A program made the position numbers and the translations under genes. A stretch of 64,000 bases of DNA from Channa striata (Eukaryota; Chordata; Actinopteri; Anabantiformes; Channidae): NCBI GenBank assembly GCA_033026295.1, contig CM065181.1, forward strand, positions 6,357,001 to 6,421,000, written 5' to 3'. The notes beneath the pieces were generated by a model, which made no database searches, had not been told where the DNA came from, and saw only the letters and a list, made by a program, of their open reading frames with translations. The stretch's first letter is position 1. Every line of letters begins with the position of its first letter. Positions 41,101 to 46,978 of the stretch are shown here, one piece after another.

Positions 41101-42061
41101 TATAACTAATATTCAGCCACAACTGTACAAGTACAGTTAACCAGACGTGCTAACATTCTAAGATATGGTTCAATCGGCTCATCTGCTCAATTTTGCTCTT
41201 GATTTACAGTAGTTTTGTAAAAGCAATAAAAACGATTTCAACCCCCAGACTCTTCAAGTGCTTCATATTTCTCCTTTCAGCAGTGCATGTAAAGGCCGTC
41301 ATCGTGCTTTTTGAAGCTTATCTGATTGAAAAAGCACCTGGATGGAATTATAAAACAAAAAAGCAACAACAAAAGACACTGCATAATTATAATTGTATAA
41401 ATTGACAATGACATATTGATGTCTGAACATTCAGGTTTTACTTTGATCTCATCTTACCCCCCTTACATTGCCCCTAGGAACATGACAGGCAATACATGCA
41501 CATTGGGACAATGGTCGAGTTTGCTTTTGCTCTTGTTGGGAAACTAGATGTCATCAACAAACACTCTTTCAACGACTTCAGACTCAGAATTGGTAAGAAC
41601 GTTCTTCACAGCACAAGTTTTGGACAAAACAAAATAAATACTTTTTAAATAGTTGCAAATTACAAATGAAATTCGCTGATTTACCGAAGTTTTTTTCTGC
41701 TAGGGATAAACCACGGGCCAGTGATCGCAGGGGTTATCGGGGCCCAGAAACCTCAGTATGACATCTGGGGAAACAGTGTGAATGTCGCCAGTAGGATGGA
41801 AACCACCGGGGTACTGGGCAAAATCCAGGTGGGATGTGTTACAAAGTACAGGTGCATGTGTTACGGTGTCATAGTTAACTTATTCCACGAGTCTTTCTGT
41901 CCTTACAGGTAACAGAGGAGACGAGCCGTATCTTATCGGCACTAGGGTACATGTGTTCATGTCGCGGCATAATCAACGTGAAGGGCAAAGGAGATCTGAA
42001 GACCTACTTTGTTCACACGGAAATGTCCCGATCTCTGTCACAAGGGACTGTGATGCCTTGA
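4761..42061 (+). CDS. adcy2: adenylyl cyclase type 2, exons 2-25 (gene span in window, 5' partial)
   Basis: Membrane adenylyl cyclase that makes cAMP from ATP. In mammals type 2 is stimulated by Gs-alpha and by G-beta-gamma. Twenty-four exons encode transmembrane segments 2-6, the C1a catalytic half, C1b, segments 7-12 with a sequon-bearing extracellular loop, and the C2 catalytic half, ending in TGA at 42059-42061. The translation follows mammalian ADCY2 almost residue for residue, for example IKILGDCYYCVSGLP in C1 and KPQYDIWGNSVNVASRM in C2. The metal-binding Asp residues (ADIVGFT, LGDCYYC), the purine-site Lys (KIKTIGSTYMAATG) and Asp, and the C2 Asn and Arg are all present. Joined coding length is 3091 nt, about 1029 residues if the one extra base in exon 17 is discounted, which fits the roughly 1090-residue family once exon 1 is added. 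Exon 1 is off-window, so the start codon is not seen. Fish carry two co-orthologues (adcy2a and adcy2b) and I cannot tell which this is. Confidence 0.96.
4959..9170 (+). other. adcy2 intron 2
   Basis: 4.2 kb with no second gene seen. It contains a TCTA/TCTG-type short repeat near 6698-6720, a (CA)n tract at 8428-8449 and a T run near 8859-8872. It ends in a strong polypyrimidine tract and acceptor (cttcctgttttcag). Confidence 0.8.
8428..8449. repeat. (CA)n microsatellite
   Basis: A pure CA dinucleotide tract within adcy2 intron 2. Confidence 0.9.
9171..9332 (+). CDS. adcy2: adcy2 exon 3: transmembrane segments 4-5
   Basis: 162 nt, phase 0/0. It encodes VSFFLFIVFVVYTMLPFSMR and then a second hydrophobic stretch, ending LEPLVWQ before gtaaga. 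The mammalian counterpart has the same ends (VSFFLFI...LVWQ). The small extracellular loop (ANTVTELEP) is less conserved than the membrane parts. Confidence 0.96.
9333..10306 (+). other. adcy2 intron 3
   Basis: 974 nt. It holds a (CA)n tract at 9976-10001 preceded by CT-rich sequence. Nothing else recognisable. Confidence 0.85.
9976..10001. repeat. (CA)n microsatellite
   Basis: A pure CA tract following a CT-rich stretch in adcy2 intron 3. Confidence 0.92.
10307..10456 (+). CDS. adcy2: adcy2 exon 4: transmembrane segment 6 and start of C1
   Basis: 150 nt, phase 0/0, between gtgtttggcag and gtacat. It encodes ILANVIIFTCGNLAGAYHKH and then the cytosolic helix TYQDTCNCIKSPIKLEFEKH, ending QQ. 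This is the last span of the first membrane cassette leading into the helix that precedes C1a. Confidence 0.97.
11349..11412. repeat. (GT)n and G-rich tract
   Basis: Two GT tracts flank a G-run-containing segment (gggggtttggggggcgg). The G runs could form a quadruplex on the + strand, but this was not tested. Confidence 0.85.
13140..13395 (+). repeat. interspersed repeat, copy A
   Basis: Shares the core ggtgactctaaattgcc with 36636-36653 and continues with gtagg, gtgaatgtga, ggttgtctgt, gatagactgg and caatgacag-type blocks in the same order. It ends near gataagcgg, a hallmark of a very common teleost repeat family. Superfamily not assigned. Confidence 0.8.
14260..14763 (+). mobile_element. 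L2/Rex-like non-LTR retrotransposon, decayed 3' end
   Basis: The conceptual translation across frames contains NRDYISPSLASL and LPIKYRIELQ, matching the C-terminal region of L2-type reverse transcriptases in fish (RDHI-PVL-SL--LPI-YRI). It then ends with gtaaagtgccttgagatt and an AT-rich tail near 14750. It is frameshifted and has stops, so it is a dead 5'-truncated copy. Confidence 0.75.
15555..15703 (+). CDS. adcy2: adcy2 exon 5: start of catalytic domain C1a
   Basis: 149 nt, phase 0 to 2. It encodes ERLLLSLLPAHIAGVMKAEI and then NNFHNLYVQRHTNV, ending in a split Ser codon (AG|C). The helix LLLSLLPAHIA is the signal helix region leading into C1a. The segment between Q-GP and NNFHN is the most divergent part. 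Confidence 0.96.
15704..19061 (+). other. adcy2 intron 5
   Basis: 3.4 kb. It contains a T-rich segment at 16300-16620 that may be a decayed repeat, a short hexanucleotide run (atcagc)n near 17951-17972 and a (GT)n tract at 18340-18369. No exon recognised. Confidence 0.75.
18340..18369. repeat. (GT)n microsatellite
   Basis: A pure GT tract in adcy2 intron 5. Confidence 0.93.
19062..19173 (+). CDS. adcy2: adcy2 exon 6: C1a with first metal-binding Asp
   Basis: 112 nt, entering in phase 2 and leaving in phase 0. It encodes SILYADIVGFTRLASDCSPG and then ELVHMLNELFGKFDQIAK. The Asp in ADIVGFT is the first catalytic metal ligand of class III cyclases. The acceptor is ttgttttttgcag and the donor gtaaac. 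Confidence 0.97.
19174..21912 (+). other. adcy2 intron 6
   Basis: 2.7 kb of AT-rich sequence. A short GC-richer segment with a GT run lies around 21430-21730. No exon or recognised repeat. Confidence 0.7.
21913..22040 (+). CDS. adcy2: adcy2 exon 7: C1a with second metal-binding Asp
   Basis: 128 nt, phase 0 to 2. It encodes ENECMRIKILGDCYYCVSGL and then the region to MGLDMCEAIK (Lys split across the junction). The Asp of LGDCYYC is the second metal ligand. Nearly identical to mammalian ADCY2. Confidence 0.97.
22041..24683 (+). other. adcy2 intron 7
   Basis: 2.6 kb. The last kilobase holds a decayed Tc1/mariner-like element (about 23690-24510). The remainder is unremarkable AT-rich sequence. 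Confidence 0.75.
23690..24510 (-). mobile_element. Tc1/mariner-like element remnant
   Basis: A chain of short blocks (tgatttgcaagt near the left edge, gtccatgctttcagaaaag with gtccaaccacag near 24030-24070, ttgaactatttccccatgctg with gagtgatgaacctt near 24375-24415) occurs in the same order as in a widespread teleost Tc1/mariner family. The transposase would read on the minus strand. No open frame remains. Edges are approximate and the family name is from recall. Confidence 0.55.
24684..24842 (+). CDS. adcy2: adcy2 exon 8: C1a core
   Basis: 159 nt, entering in phase 2 and leaving in phase 2. It encodes KVRDATGVDINMRVGVHSGN and then VLCGVIGLRKWQYDVWSHDV through ANHMEAGGVPG. Clean acceptor (tctctcctcag) and donor (gtaagc). 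Confidence 0.97.
24843..25870 (+). other. adcy2 intron 8
   Basis: 1.0 kb, no feature recognised beyond a short CA run near 25447-25456. Confidence 0.8.
25871..26003 (+). CDS. adcy2: adcy2 exon 9: end of C1a
   Basis: 133 nt, entering in phase 2 and leaving in phase 0. It encodes GRVHISSVTLEHLKGSYKVE and then a variable acidic segment, ending VVTFLVINPK before gtcaga. Compared with the mammalian protein, the VKTYFVINPK ending is replaced by VVTFLVINPK. Confidence 0.96.
26004..28594 (+). other. adcy2 intron 9
   Basis: 2.6 kb without a recognised gene. It contains a T run near 26769-26781, an (AAT)n tract at 28331-28352 and a (TTAG)n-like run near 28448-28475. Confidence 0.8.
28331..28352. repeat. 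(AAT)n microsatellite
   Basis: A short AAT trinucleotide tract. Confidence 0.9.
28595..28771 (+). CDS. adcy2: adcy2 exon 10: C1b with PFAHL-type motif
   Basis: 177 nt, phase 0/0. The variable start (TERHSPLLGVRSRPSLDG) is followed by the conserved GKMRASVRMTRYLESWGAAK and PFANLHHRDSMTTDNGK. In mammalian ADCY2 the motif is PFAHL, implicated in G-beta-gamma stimulation. Here the His is Asn. Donor gtgagt. Confidence 0.96.
28880..28920 (+). CDS. adcy2: adcy2 exon 11: 41-nt C1b mini-exon
   Basis: 41 nt, phase 0 to 2, encoding DVPMGQYHFQRRE and AG of an Arg codon (human DVPMGQHNFQNR). Acceptor ttctgttttag, donor gtgagc. The flanking introns are only 108 and 91 nt, so this small exon sits in a compact cluster with exons 10 and 12. 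Confidence 0.93.
29012..29092 (+). CDS. adcy2: adcy2 exon 12: C1b
   Basis: 81 nt, entering in phase 2 and leaving in phase 2. It encodes RSKSQRRRFEEELHERMIRT and then IDGINSQK (human TKSQKKRFEEELNERMIQAI). Acceptor ttcgattgtag, donor gtaggc. Confidence 0.95.
29093..29600 (+). other. adcy2 intron 12
   Basis: 508 nt. Short T-rich runs; nothing else seen. Confidence 0.85.
29601..29670 (+). CDS. adcy2: adcy2 exon 13: end of C1b
   Basis: 70 nt, entering in phase 2 and leaving in phase 0. It encodes QWLKSEDIQRISLFFHNKAL and EKE after the split Lys. Donor gtaggc. The cytosolic linker before membrane cassette 2. Confidence 0.96.
29942..30039 (+). CDS. adcy2: adcy2 exon 14: transmembrane segment 7
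   Basis: 98 nt, phase 0 to 2. It begins YRSTTLPAFKYYVTCACLIF and continues through a hydrophobic stretch to VLPK (Lys split). Human has YRATALPAFKYYVTCACLIF. Donor gtaagt. Confidence 0.97.
30040..30686 (+). other. adcy2 intron 14
   Basis: 647 nt with nothing recognisable. Confidence 0.85.
30687..30771 (+). CDS. adcy2: adcy2 exon 15: transmembrane segment 8
   Basis: 85 nt, entering in phase 2 and leaving in phase 0. It encodes TAVLGISFGLTFLLLALILL and LCFAGHFL. The donor gttggt is weaker than its neighbours but is placed by the frame of the next exon. Confidence 0.93.
30772..32864 (+). other. adcy2 intron 15
   Basis: 2.1 kb. It starts with a (CA)n tract and a CCCTAA-containing repeat (30800-31080). 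The rest is AT-rich with no recognised exon. Confidence 0.8.
30800..31080. repeat. (CA)n tract plus CCCTAA-containing interspersed repeat
   Basis: A CA tract (30800-30829) is followed by degenerate ccctaaccctaac blocks at 30866-30930 and then gatgtcctcacaaa with acacacacatttttgttatc near 30980-31070. The order (CA run, CTAACC blocks, tcctcacaaa, CA run) matches a dispersed teleost repeat that I recognise by eye. It is not a telomere. Confidence 0.55.
32865..33005 (+). CDS. adcy2: adcy2 exon 16: transmembrane segment 9
   Basis: 141 nt, phase 0/0. It starts QGRKGSFCSLTWFPTSSRII, continues VTNNPWLRLVL and then TMTTTALILVMAIFNM. The acceptor is a tandem cagcag (ccctcagcaggga), so the first Gln may be included or skipped. 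Human begins QCSKKASPLLMW. Confidence 0.94.
33380..33509 (+). CDS. adcy2: adcy2 exon 17: glycosylated extracellular loop, with apparent +1 frame shift
   Basis: 130 nt from the acceptor gtttgttag to a perfect donor gtaagt. The first part reads FFVEDPGGSMDDIVTPTPPV and then NLTNTS, which carries two overlapping N-glycosylation sequons like the human TANTTNTS. The 3' end reads correctly only in the +1 frame, as SENKFYLP (human AQNLFFLP), which then joins exon 18 (YFIY) in phase 0. The frame change falls between 33446 and 33490. A five-A run at 33477-33481 is the likeliest place for one extra base. Confidence 0.85.
33510..34886 (+). other. adcy2 intron 17
   Basis: 1.4 kb. It contains a Tc1-like fragment (34133-34300). 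The acceptor region (ctcactttctgtcttcag) at the end is strong. Confidence 0.8.
34133..34300 (-). mobile_element. Tc1/mariner-like terminal fragment
   Basis: It begins catcagccacaacattgag, like the terminal repeat of a common teleost Tc1-type element, and jumps to cacagctgccgttccctgtg, an internal block of the same family. It looks like an internally deleted remnant. Family assignment is from recall; no second terminus was found. Confidence 0.5.
34887..35071 (+). CDS. adcy2: adcy2 exon 18: transmembrane segments 10-11
   Basis: 185 nt, phase 0 to 2. It encodes YFIYCCILGLVSCSVFLRIN, YELKMVVMLVAVVIYNIIIL and an extracellular tail ending DNLDR (Arg split). Human: YFIYSCILGLISCSVFLRVN. The tail sequence (SSLLDGFSKAPYPTD) is diverged from mammals. 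Confidence 0.96.
35087..35120. repeat. (CA)n microsatellite
   Basis: A CA tract starting 15 nt after the exon 18 donor. Confidence 0.92.
36520..36840 (+). repeat. interspersed repeat, copy B
   Basis: Same block order as copy A at 13140-13395 (ggtgactctaaattgcc, gtgaatgtga, ggttgtctgt, agatagactgggga, ctcgcctaatgacagg). It ends with the tetranucleotide run ggatggatggat typical of this family's 3' end. Diverged, non-coding. Confidence 0.8.
37109..37193 (+). CDS. adcy2: adcy2 exon 19: transmembrane segment 12
   Basis: 85 nt, entering in phase 2 and leaving in phase 0. It encodes PGVLKDLKTMGSVSLFIFFV and TLLVLARQ. Human: PGIWKDLKTMGSVSLSIFFI. Acceptor preceded by a CT-rich tract; donor gtcagt. 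Confidence 0.96.
37194..39082 (+). other. adcy2 intron 19
   Basis: 1.9 kb, no repeat or exon recognised. Confidence 0.8.
39083..39241 (+). CDS. adcy2: adcy2 exon 20: start of catalytic domain C2
   Basis: 159 nt, phase 0/0. It encodes NEYYCRLDFLWRDKFKRECE, EIETMENLNRVLLENVLPAH and VAEHFLGRNWKNE. This is the helix into C2 and mirrors the LLLSLLPAHIA element before C1. Confidence 0.97.
39739..39885 (+). CDS. adcy2: adcy2 exon 21: C2 core
   Basis: 147 nt, phase 0/0. It encodes DLYHQSYESVCVMFASIPDF, KEFYTESDVNKEGLECLRLL and NEIIADFDE. C2 naturally lacks the metal-binding Asp found in the matching C1 position, and that holds here. Confidence 0.97.
40096..40203 (+). CDS. adcy2: adcy2 exon 22: C2, ends at a GC donor
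   Basis: 108 nt, phase 0/0. It encodes LLSKPKFSGVEKIKTIGSTY and MAATGLNVTPGPECAQ. KIKTIG carries the Lys that contacts the ATP base in class III cyclases. The exon ends cacag|gcaagc, a GC-AG intron. No GT donor in the right phase is nearby, and exon 23 (EHDRQYMHIG) joins in frame. Confidence 0.93.
40204..41477 (+). other. adcy2 intron 22 (GC-AG)
   Basis: 1.3 kb, starting gcaagc and ending ttgcccctag. No other features seen. Confidence 0.85.
41478..41592 (+). CDS. adcy2: adcy2 exon 23: C2
   Basis: 115 nt, phase 0 to 1. It encodes EHDRQYMHIGTMVEFAFALV and GKLDVINKHSFNDFRLRIG (Gly split). The opening residues correspond to the region of the mammalian QEHA peptide; the QEPER of mammals reads QEHDR across the junction here. 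Confidence 0.96.
41704..41828 (+). CDS. adcy2: adcy2 exon 24: C2 ATP-binding residues
   Basis: 125 nt, entering in phase 1 and leaving in phase 0. It encodes INHGPVIAGVIGAQKPQYDI and WGNSVNVASRMETTGVLGKI, Q. The Asp of YDIWG (base recognition), the Asn of NSVNVASR and the Arg of ASRM (transition-state stabilisation) are intact. Confidence 0.97.
41909..42061 (+). CDS. adcy2: adcy2 exon 25: C-terminus and stop
   Basis: 153 nt including TGA. It encodes VTEETSRILSALGYMCSCRG, IINVKGKGDLKTYFVHTEMS and RSLSQGTVMP. Human ends MSRSLSQSNVAS, so the length of the tail is conserved to within a couple of residues. Confidence 0.97.
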   Translation, partial: VTEETSRILSALGYMCSCRGIINVKGKGDLKTYFVHTEMSRSLSQGTVMP

Positions 42062-44064
42062 GCATGCCACACTTAGCGAACAAATAGACTTGAGAACACA
42101 ATCACACACGCAGTGGTTGTAGAAGTGATTCGTCATGCTCCCGTAACTAAAACCCATTACCAGCAGCCAGCAGTACAATGGATAGATAATTATCAAGAAC
42201 CACTTTTGTCCTTAGCAACACAATGTAGAGCAGGAATGAGTTGGACTGCAACAATCCTTCGTCACTGCACTTGGGAAGGTTCTCACATCTCAAGTGTAAC
42301 AAGGACTTCGCTCGGAGGAATGTCTACAGGAGTGCCTGACTAAAGAGAGGTGCTAAATTAGAGCAGCTCTCGAGGACCGTAGTCACTCGTAGTAGTGGTG
42401 TGGAGCTAATTACCCACGCCAGCGTTGCAGTGTTTCAGAGCCTTATACTTGAGCAAACAGAGCTGCCTGCAGTGCTGTGTTTTCTATCTGCCTGGTTGGC
42501 AACGTGAGCCGGTTTGTTCCATTTTATTCCAAATGGATGTCCAATTGTCTATTGTCATATAAAGCAGCTGATGCCAACAAATAGCCAGTGTTATGGGGTA
42601 GTTTGCCAAAAACCTGTGAATTATATTTATAGCTTTAGAACTGCATTTGTGTCCCACTGAAGAGTAGGTGGACTCAAGAAGAAAGAACAGTAGGTTTCTT
42701 TTTTATAATCCATCTGGAACCAAACCAATAGCAATGTGCGTAAATGTTCACTGCCATTCTTTTGTTATTCATTAAACATTTGTATATAAAGTGACGCCAG
42801 CTCTTTGTGTTTTTGTTTTAGTGCTTTAATCATGCAAGTGCCCGATGACGGACTTGTAACAGTAAAAACATTCGCAGGATGTTCCCACAATAGACTCAAA
42901 AGCTTGTAAGATCATTAGTTGAATGATCAGAAACAACATAGGTTTTCTTCTCCCAACTGCATTTATTTTAGACATCAGACAGGCCAGAATGTGTGAGAAT
43001 GATATGTTTGTGTTGGATATTATGGTGTCTGTCTCATCTCACTCCCCCAGAGAAAGTGAAGAAACATATTTTCATAAAAGCCTAACTATTCATTTACAAA
43101 TATCAGTTCTCACTGTTAATACTTTGAATGAATACTCATCAACACTCACATAATTTTATGTAAAACATTTTGCACATAATTTGAGATAATAACAGAGGCA
43201 GCTGAAAGGCATCAGTGTATGAAACAACTTACTTTGGGGCTTTGTAGAATACTCCGAGGATGAATCTGCTGATTAAGGTGTGACCCTATTGTTTCGCAAA
43301 GGCGTTTTTTACCAAATACCAATGTGTGTGAGAACATTTCATTTCACCCAGCTATTTTTCCCTTTATGCTTTGAAGCGCTGTCTTGTGTATTAGCTCCTA
43401 ATCTTCTTAAATAAACAGTGCAGTTCTAACACCAGATACTAAAATTGTACTCTTTCTAAGAATACATTTCTATTTCTGCCAGAGTACAAAGGCAGAAGCA
43501 AATGAGAGCTGTCTACGCTCAAAAAATCCTATTATGTAGGAGGATGGTCTCAGTTGCATGGGTTCAGAATTTTATACAAAATAAATCTAATAACTTACAA
43601 ATCAGAGGTTATTCATGCACAAAGAAACTGTATAGAGATCAAATACAGGCAAATATGACTCTTTGTACCGTTTACAGCTCATGTTCATTATTTTAGACCT
43701 TCTTTTGATTTGCCTTTTTATAAGTGCATTTATTACATGACTTTAAATGTTCCTTCATATGTTTGAATTAATGAGGCTGATTTAATCAATAAGAAACACT
43801 GTCAGTTCAGTTTGTTAACAACAAAAGTTTATGTTATACTGCTGACAGAAATATTCCACAGTCAAACTGTCTGTACCTGATGACATGATTTCAGCTTCAC
43901 ACAAAAATACAGCATGACCTTGGGAAAAATAATACTTATCTTATTTTCCCTCTTGCTAATTACCAGTAAATATTAGAAATATACTGTATCACTGGTAAAC
44001 TAGATTGTACACACTATAACACTGGTTTATTATTGAAAGGTTTTCCAGTGGGGAAAAAAACGGT
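42062..44064 (+). other. adcy2 3' UTR and convergent intergenic spacer
   Basis: No coding sequence. An ATTAAA hexamer at 42771-42776 followed by GT-rich sequence is the first good polyadenylation candidate, giving a UTR of about 0.75 kb. An AATAAA at 43410-43415 is a second possibility. The spacer lies between two convergent genes. Confidence 0.6.
42771..42776 (+). promoter_or_regulatory. candidate adcy2 polyadenylation signal (ATTAAA)
   Basis: ATTAAA about 710 nt after the stop codon, with a T/GT-rich element (tttgtgtttttgtttt) about 25 nt downstream, as expected for a cleavage site. AATAAA at 43410 is an alternative. Confidence 0.5.
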
Positions 44065-44070
44065 TTTATT
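44065..44070 (-). promoter_or_regulatory. cfap90 polyadenylation signal (AATAAA)
   Basis: AATAAA on the minus strand, beginning 16 nt after the stop codon. This would give an unusually short 3' UTR of a few tens of bases. Confidence 0.6.
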
Positions 44071-44086
44071 TCATGCTGCAATACTT

Positions 44087-44266
44087 TCAAATAGGGGCCA
44101 CTGATCCGTATCCTTCTGCCACATTCCAGATGATCCCATTTTTCATGTAAAATTCACCTTGTATGCAAGCCACACGTGCAAACTGTCGGCCTGTTTGATA
44201 GAGGGTGGGAACGGGACGGTGGCCATATTTTGAGGAGGATAGCACAGGCACAATTCTGGACTTCTC
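44087..44266 (-). CDS. cfap90: cfap90 exon 3 and stop
   Basis: 180 nt including TGA. It encodes EKSRIVPVLSSSKYGHRPVP, TLYQTGRQFARVACIQGEFY and a tail ending GYGSVAPI. Human has VLTSSVYGKR, N-DFGRANHVQADFYRKN and GFGHIAPS. The acceptor used is cactactag|gag. A closer gag|aag choice would drop one Glu. Confidence 0.88.
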   Translation of the reverse strand, partial: EKSRIVPVLSSSKYGHRPVPTLYQTGRQFARVACIQGEFYMKNGIIWNVAEGYGSVAPI

Positions 44267-46903
44267 CTAGTAGTGAACAGGACAACAAGGCAAGAGAGAT
44301 AAAGAGTAAATATCAAAACTTGATTTATTATGCATTTAGGCTTAATAATTTGGAGGAAATATCGGAAAGACATTTATCACAGCCGACAGTTTTTTCATGT
44401 TTTAGTAAGAAAACAAACAGCTCTTACTAATAACATAAATTTTGTCTTTTGTAGAAACAAGTCGCATGTCTACAGCCCAGGTACAGCTACAGGTAGATCC
44501 TAACATCAGCATGGCAACATTCCCTCAGATATTAACATGCTGACGCTTCACACGTATAGTCTAATGAGGTTTATCATATTAACCATCTTAAACGGGGACG
44601 TAACCATATTAACTTTTAATACTATCTTTCAACAAAACAAACATTTTTTGTAAAAACATCAGATTGTTTTAACTGCAGGAACTCTAACCAAGCACCCACC
44701 CTCTCCCCCTGCAAGTTTCTGGAACTTAACTTAGTACTATCTCCTGAGGGGGGCTGAAATTTACCTCCCAACGTAACTCCAAAGCAGGCTGAGGGACGTG
44801 GAAACAAGTTCCTGCTCATCAAGTTACTGCATTTGAAAAGCCCAAAAAGAACATGGTGGGCTGACAGGGAGGTATAACTAATCTAACCTGATTAGGAAGC
44901 ATAAATTTAATAAAGAAATAGTGATGGACAGACAAATATCCAGATACATGCACTGTCATTACAATTATCAATTTAGCTTACATTTGCTAGGTATAGTATT
45001 GGTATAGTAGCATGCATGGTAAAAAAAACTGCTCTAGATTTATTACTATATCTATATTTATTACTTGCTATGTTAATAGTACAATAACCGGCTGTTAAAG
45101 CAAACGCACTTTGCCAGGACTGATGCAAAGGTGACTCCTCAACAACTAGATTTGTTTCTTCATTGCCAGTTTTGTGACGACACAACTGACTCAAGTTTTG
45201 TCCAGAATGAAAACAGAACCAACAACTGAAACTATTAGTGACACCGAAATCTTATATTTGGAGGATTTGAAGTAAAGTTTGCTCAGTATTACCAGTGAAT
45301 CCCAGTGTGAGCTTCTTCAGTGTATTTTGAGTACGCCTAACTTTGTCTCTAGCTATGGCAGGTTCACTTTATATTTTTTTGGGGCTTTGGGGGAAACAGG
45401 AAGAAAAATAAAACACTAGTATTATCCTCTGAAAAGTTTATACAATAACGATTTTTTTAAATTCATATTCAAATGTAAATTCTGGAAAAGAAGTGTCCTA
45501 ATTGAGCATGCACTGTCACCAACGCTGACAGCCAACCACTCAATTCACTGTAATTACAAGCACAGCAGCGTATGTGGCTGCTTTGTTCACCACCCGCTCT
45601 GCTTTCTGTGACCCAGAAACTGACTGTGAGCTAGTTTTCCTGACATGAATTATTACTCTATGGAGATGAAATGGCTTCAAAGGGAGGTATAAACAAATGT
45701 CATAAAACTTAAAGGTAAGTCAGTTGCCACACGGTTAAAAATATTGAATATTAAAATACTGTAGTTTTTATTAGTTGTGTTTTTGCTGATGTGTACAGTT
45801 TGTGTACAGTACATATAAAGCAATGATTTAATAAATGACGAGGCTTTAAAGAATGTACAAGACGGACGTCGAAGACTAAAACGCTGTTCCATTTTACTGC
45901 CTCCATTATTTCCAGTGTGTCAGTTACACACAATTATTTAATACCATATGGGACAGTCGACAGCAGAGAGGTGACAGAAGATTGATCAGCAACTATTAGG
46001 AAACGAGTAATTGTCGTGTTTATCAGTATATCAGTGAGGTAAAGCAGAGAAAGGAGAGCGGTGATTACCTCCTCATTTATGTTTAGTCCTCTTCCTTTAT
46101 AGTGTTTTCTGTCATCACGGTGCAGCCTCATGTCATAGCCCTTAGTCTGGTGGTACACTTGGTCATACATGGAGCTTTCTCGGTCCTACCAGTAGTGAGA
46201 CAGTAAACGGGGGTTAAGTGTTGTGGTTGTGTCCACATGCAGACCGTGACCTTTGGAAAGGTGTGTGGTTCCTAGCTCAGAAATGTTAACTGTATTTATG
46301 TATTTGTTTTAATTGTATGCTGTTGTTTTTTCAGGGACATTGACATCACTTCACATCACCGTGTTACACAGAGGGACAAATCCTATCGCAGCCACTTAAA
46401 CAGCGAAACAGCACAAACACTTTAAACTAACTTGACTGTGAGAGAAAACCTCTGCAGTTCCATGGAACATCTATTAATGAGTGCTTGTAAAAAATATATA
46501 TATATTTATAAATAAAAGTTAACACCAAGTTGGCTAATGCTAAATATTTAGCTGGTCTAATGTTGAATAAATTCCCTTGCTAACGTCAGTTACTCACTGT
46601 CCAGGTAACAACTAACCTCGAGCTATTAGCTAGCTAGAGCACCCAGCTCCAGGTAAATATCATGTAGTTTTTCCTGTTATACTGTAACTTATTAATATAT
46701 AATTAATACATATTTTCAGTAACCTTAACTTTTATCTAATGATAGCCCCGTTAGCAAAGAGCACGGTTTGCAGCGTCGGGCCTCACCACGGAGTCTTTCT
46801 TGAAATAGGACGTTTCTTTGGTTTCCTTTCGTCGTGGGGGGATGTAACTGAAGGCAGATAACGTCGACAGCGGTTTGCTGTTTGCCTCGAGTGACACGTC
46901 CAT
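44087..46903 (-). CDS. cfap90: cilia and flagella associated protein 90 (C5orf49 orthologue), 3 exons
   Basis: The three minus-strand exons (46787-46903, 46069-46185, 44087-44266) join in phase 0 to give a protein of 137 residues. Human C5orf49 has 147. Shared landmarks are SAFSYIPPRR near residue 16, a Tyr-Asp...LHRDDR motif in exon 2, the N-EE junction, SS-YG-R in exon 3 and a short aromatic-Gly C-terminus. In mammals this is an axonemal protein (reported as a doublet-microtubule inner protein) of motile cilia. It lies tail to tail with adcy2, as in human 5p15.31. A putative X-box lies upstream of the ATG. There is no membrane segment or signal peptide. Confidence 0.9.
44267..46068 (-). other. 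cfap90 intron 2
   Basis: 1.8 kb, no repeat or exon recognised. Confidence 0.8.
46069..46185 (-). CDS. cfap90: cfap90 exon 2
   Basis: 117 nt, phase 0/0. It encodes DRESSMYDQVYHQTKGYDMR, LHRDDRKHYKGRGLNINEE. The human equivalent contains SLYDCIF and LHRDDREHAK. Donor gtaatc. Confidence 0.9.
46186..46786 (-). other. cfap90 intron 1
   Basis: 601 nt, donor gtgagg and acceptor cactactggtag. AT-rich, with a tandem TA run near 46494-46504. Nothing else seen. Confidence 0.8.
46787..46903 (-). CDS. cfap90: cfap90 exon 1
   Basis: 117 nt from ATG to the donor gtgagg. It encodes MDVSLEANSKPLSTLSAFSY, IPPRRKETKETSYFKKDSV. The ATG at 46901-46903 is the only one in frame with SAFSYIPPRR. Confidence 0.9.
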
Positions 46904-46965
46904 CTTCGTGGCCCGGCAAATGTTAGACAAGCTCAGAGAAGGGAAGCGGGCCGCAGGCGTCGGCG

Positions 46966-46978
46966 GTTGCTAGGAGAC
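46966..46978 (-). promoter_or_regulatory. candidate RFX X-box upstream of cfap90
   Basis: The imperfect inverted repeat gttgctaggagac sits 63 nt upstream of the cfap90 ATG in a locally GC-rich stretch. It fits the RFX X-box pattern of two half-sites (GTTGCY and RGNAAC, one mismatch) with a short spacer. RFX factors drive motile-cilia genes from such sites close to the start. Confidence 0.5.

Noticed and set aside
44176..44430. A plus-strand open frame of 84 codons.
   Set aside because: It is antisense to cfap90 exon 3 and has no family resemblance.
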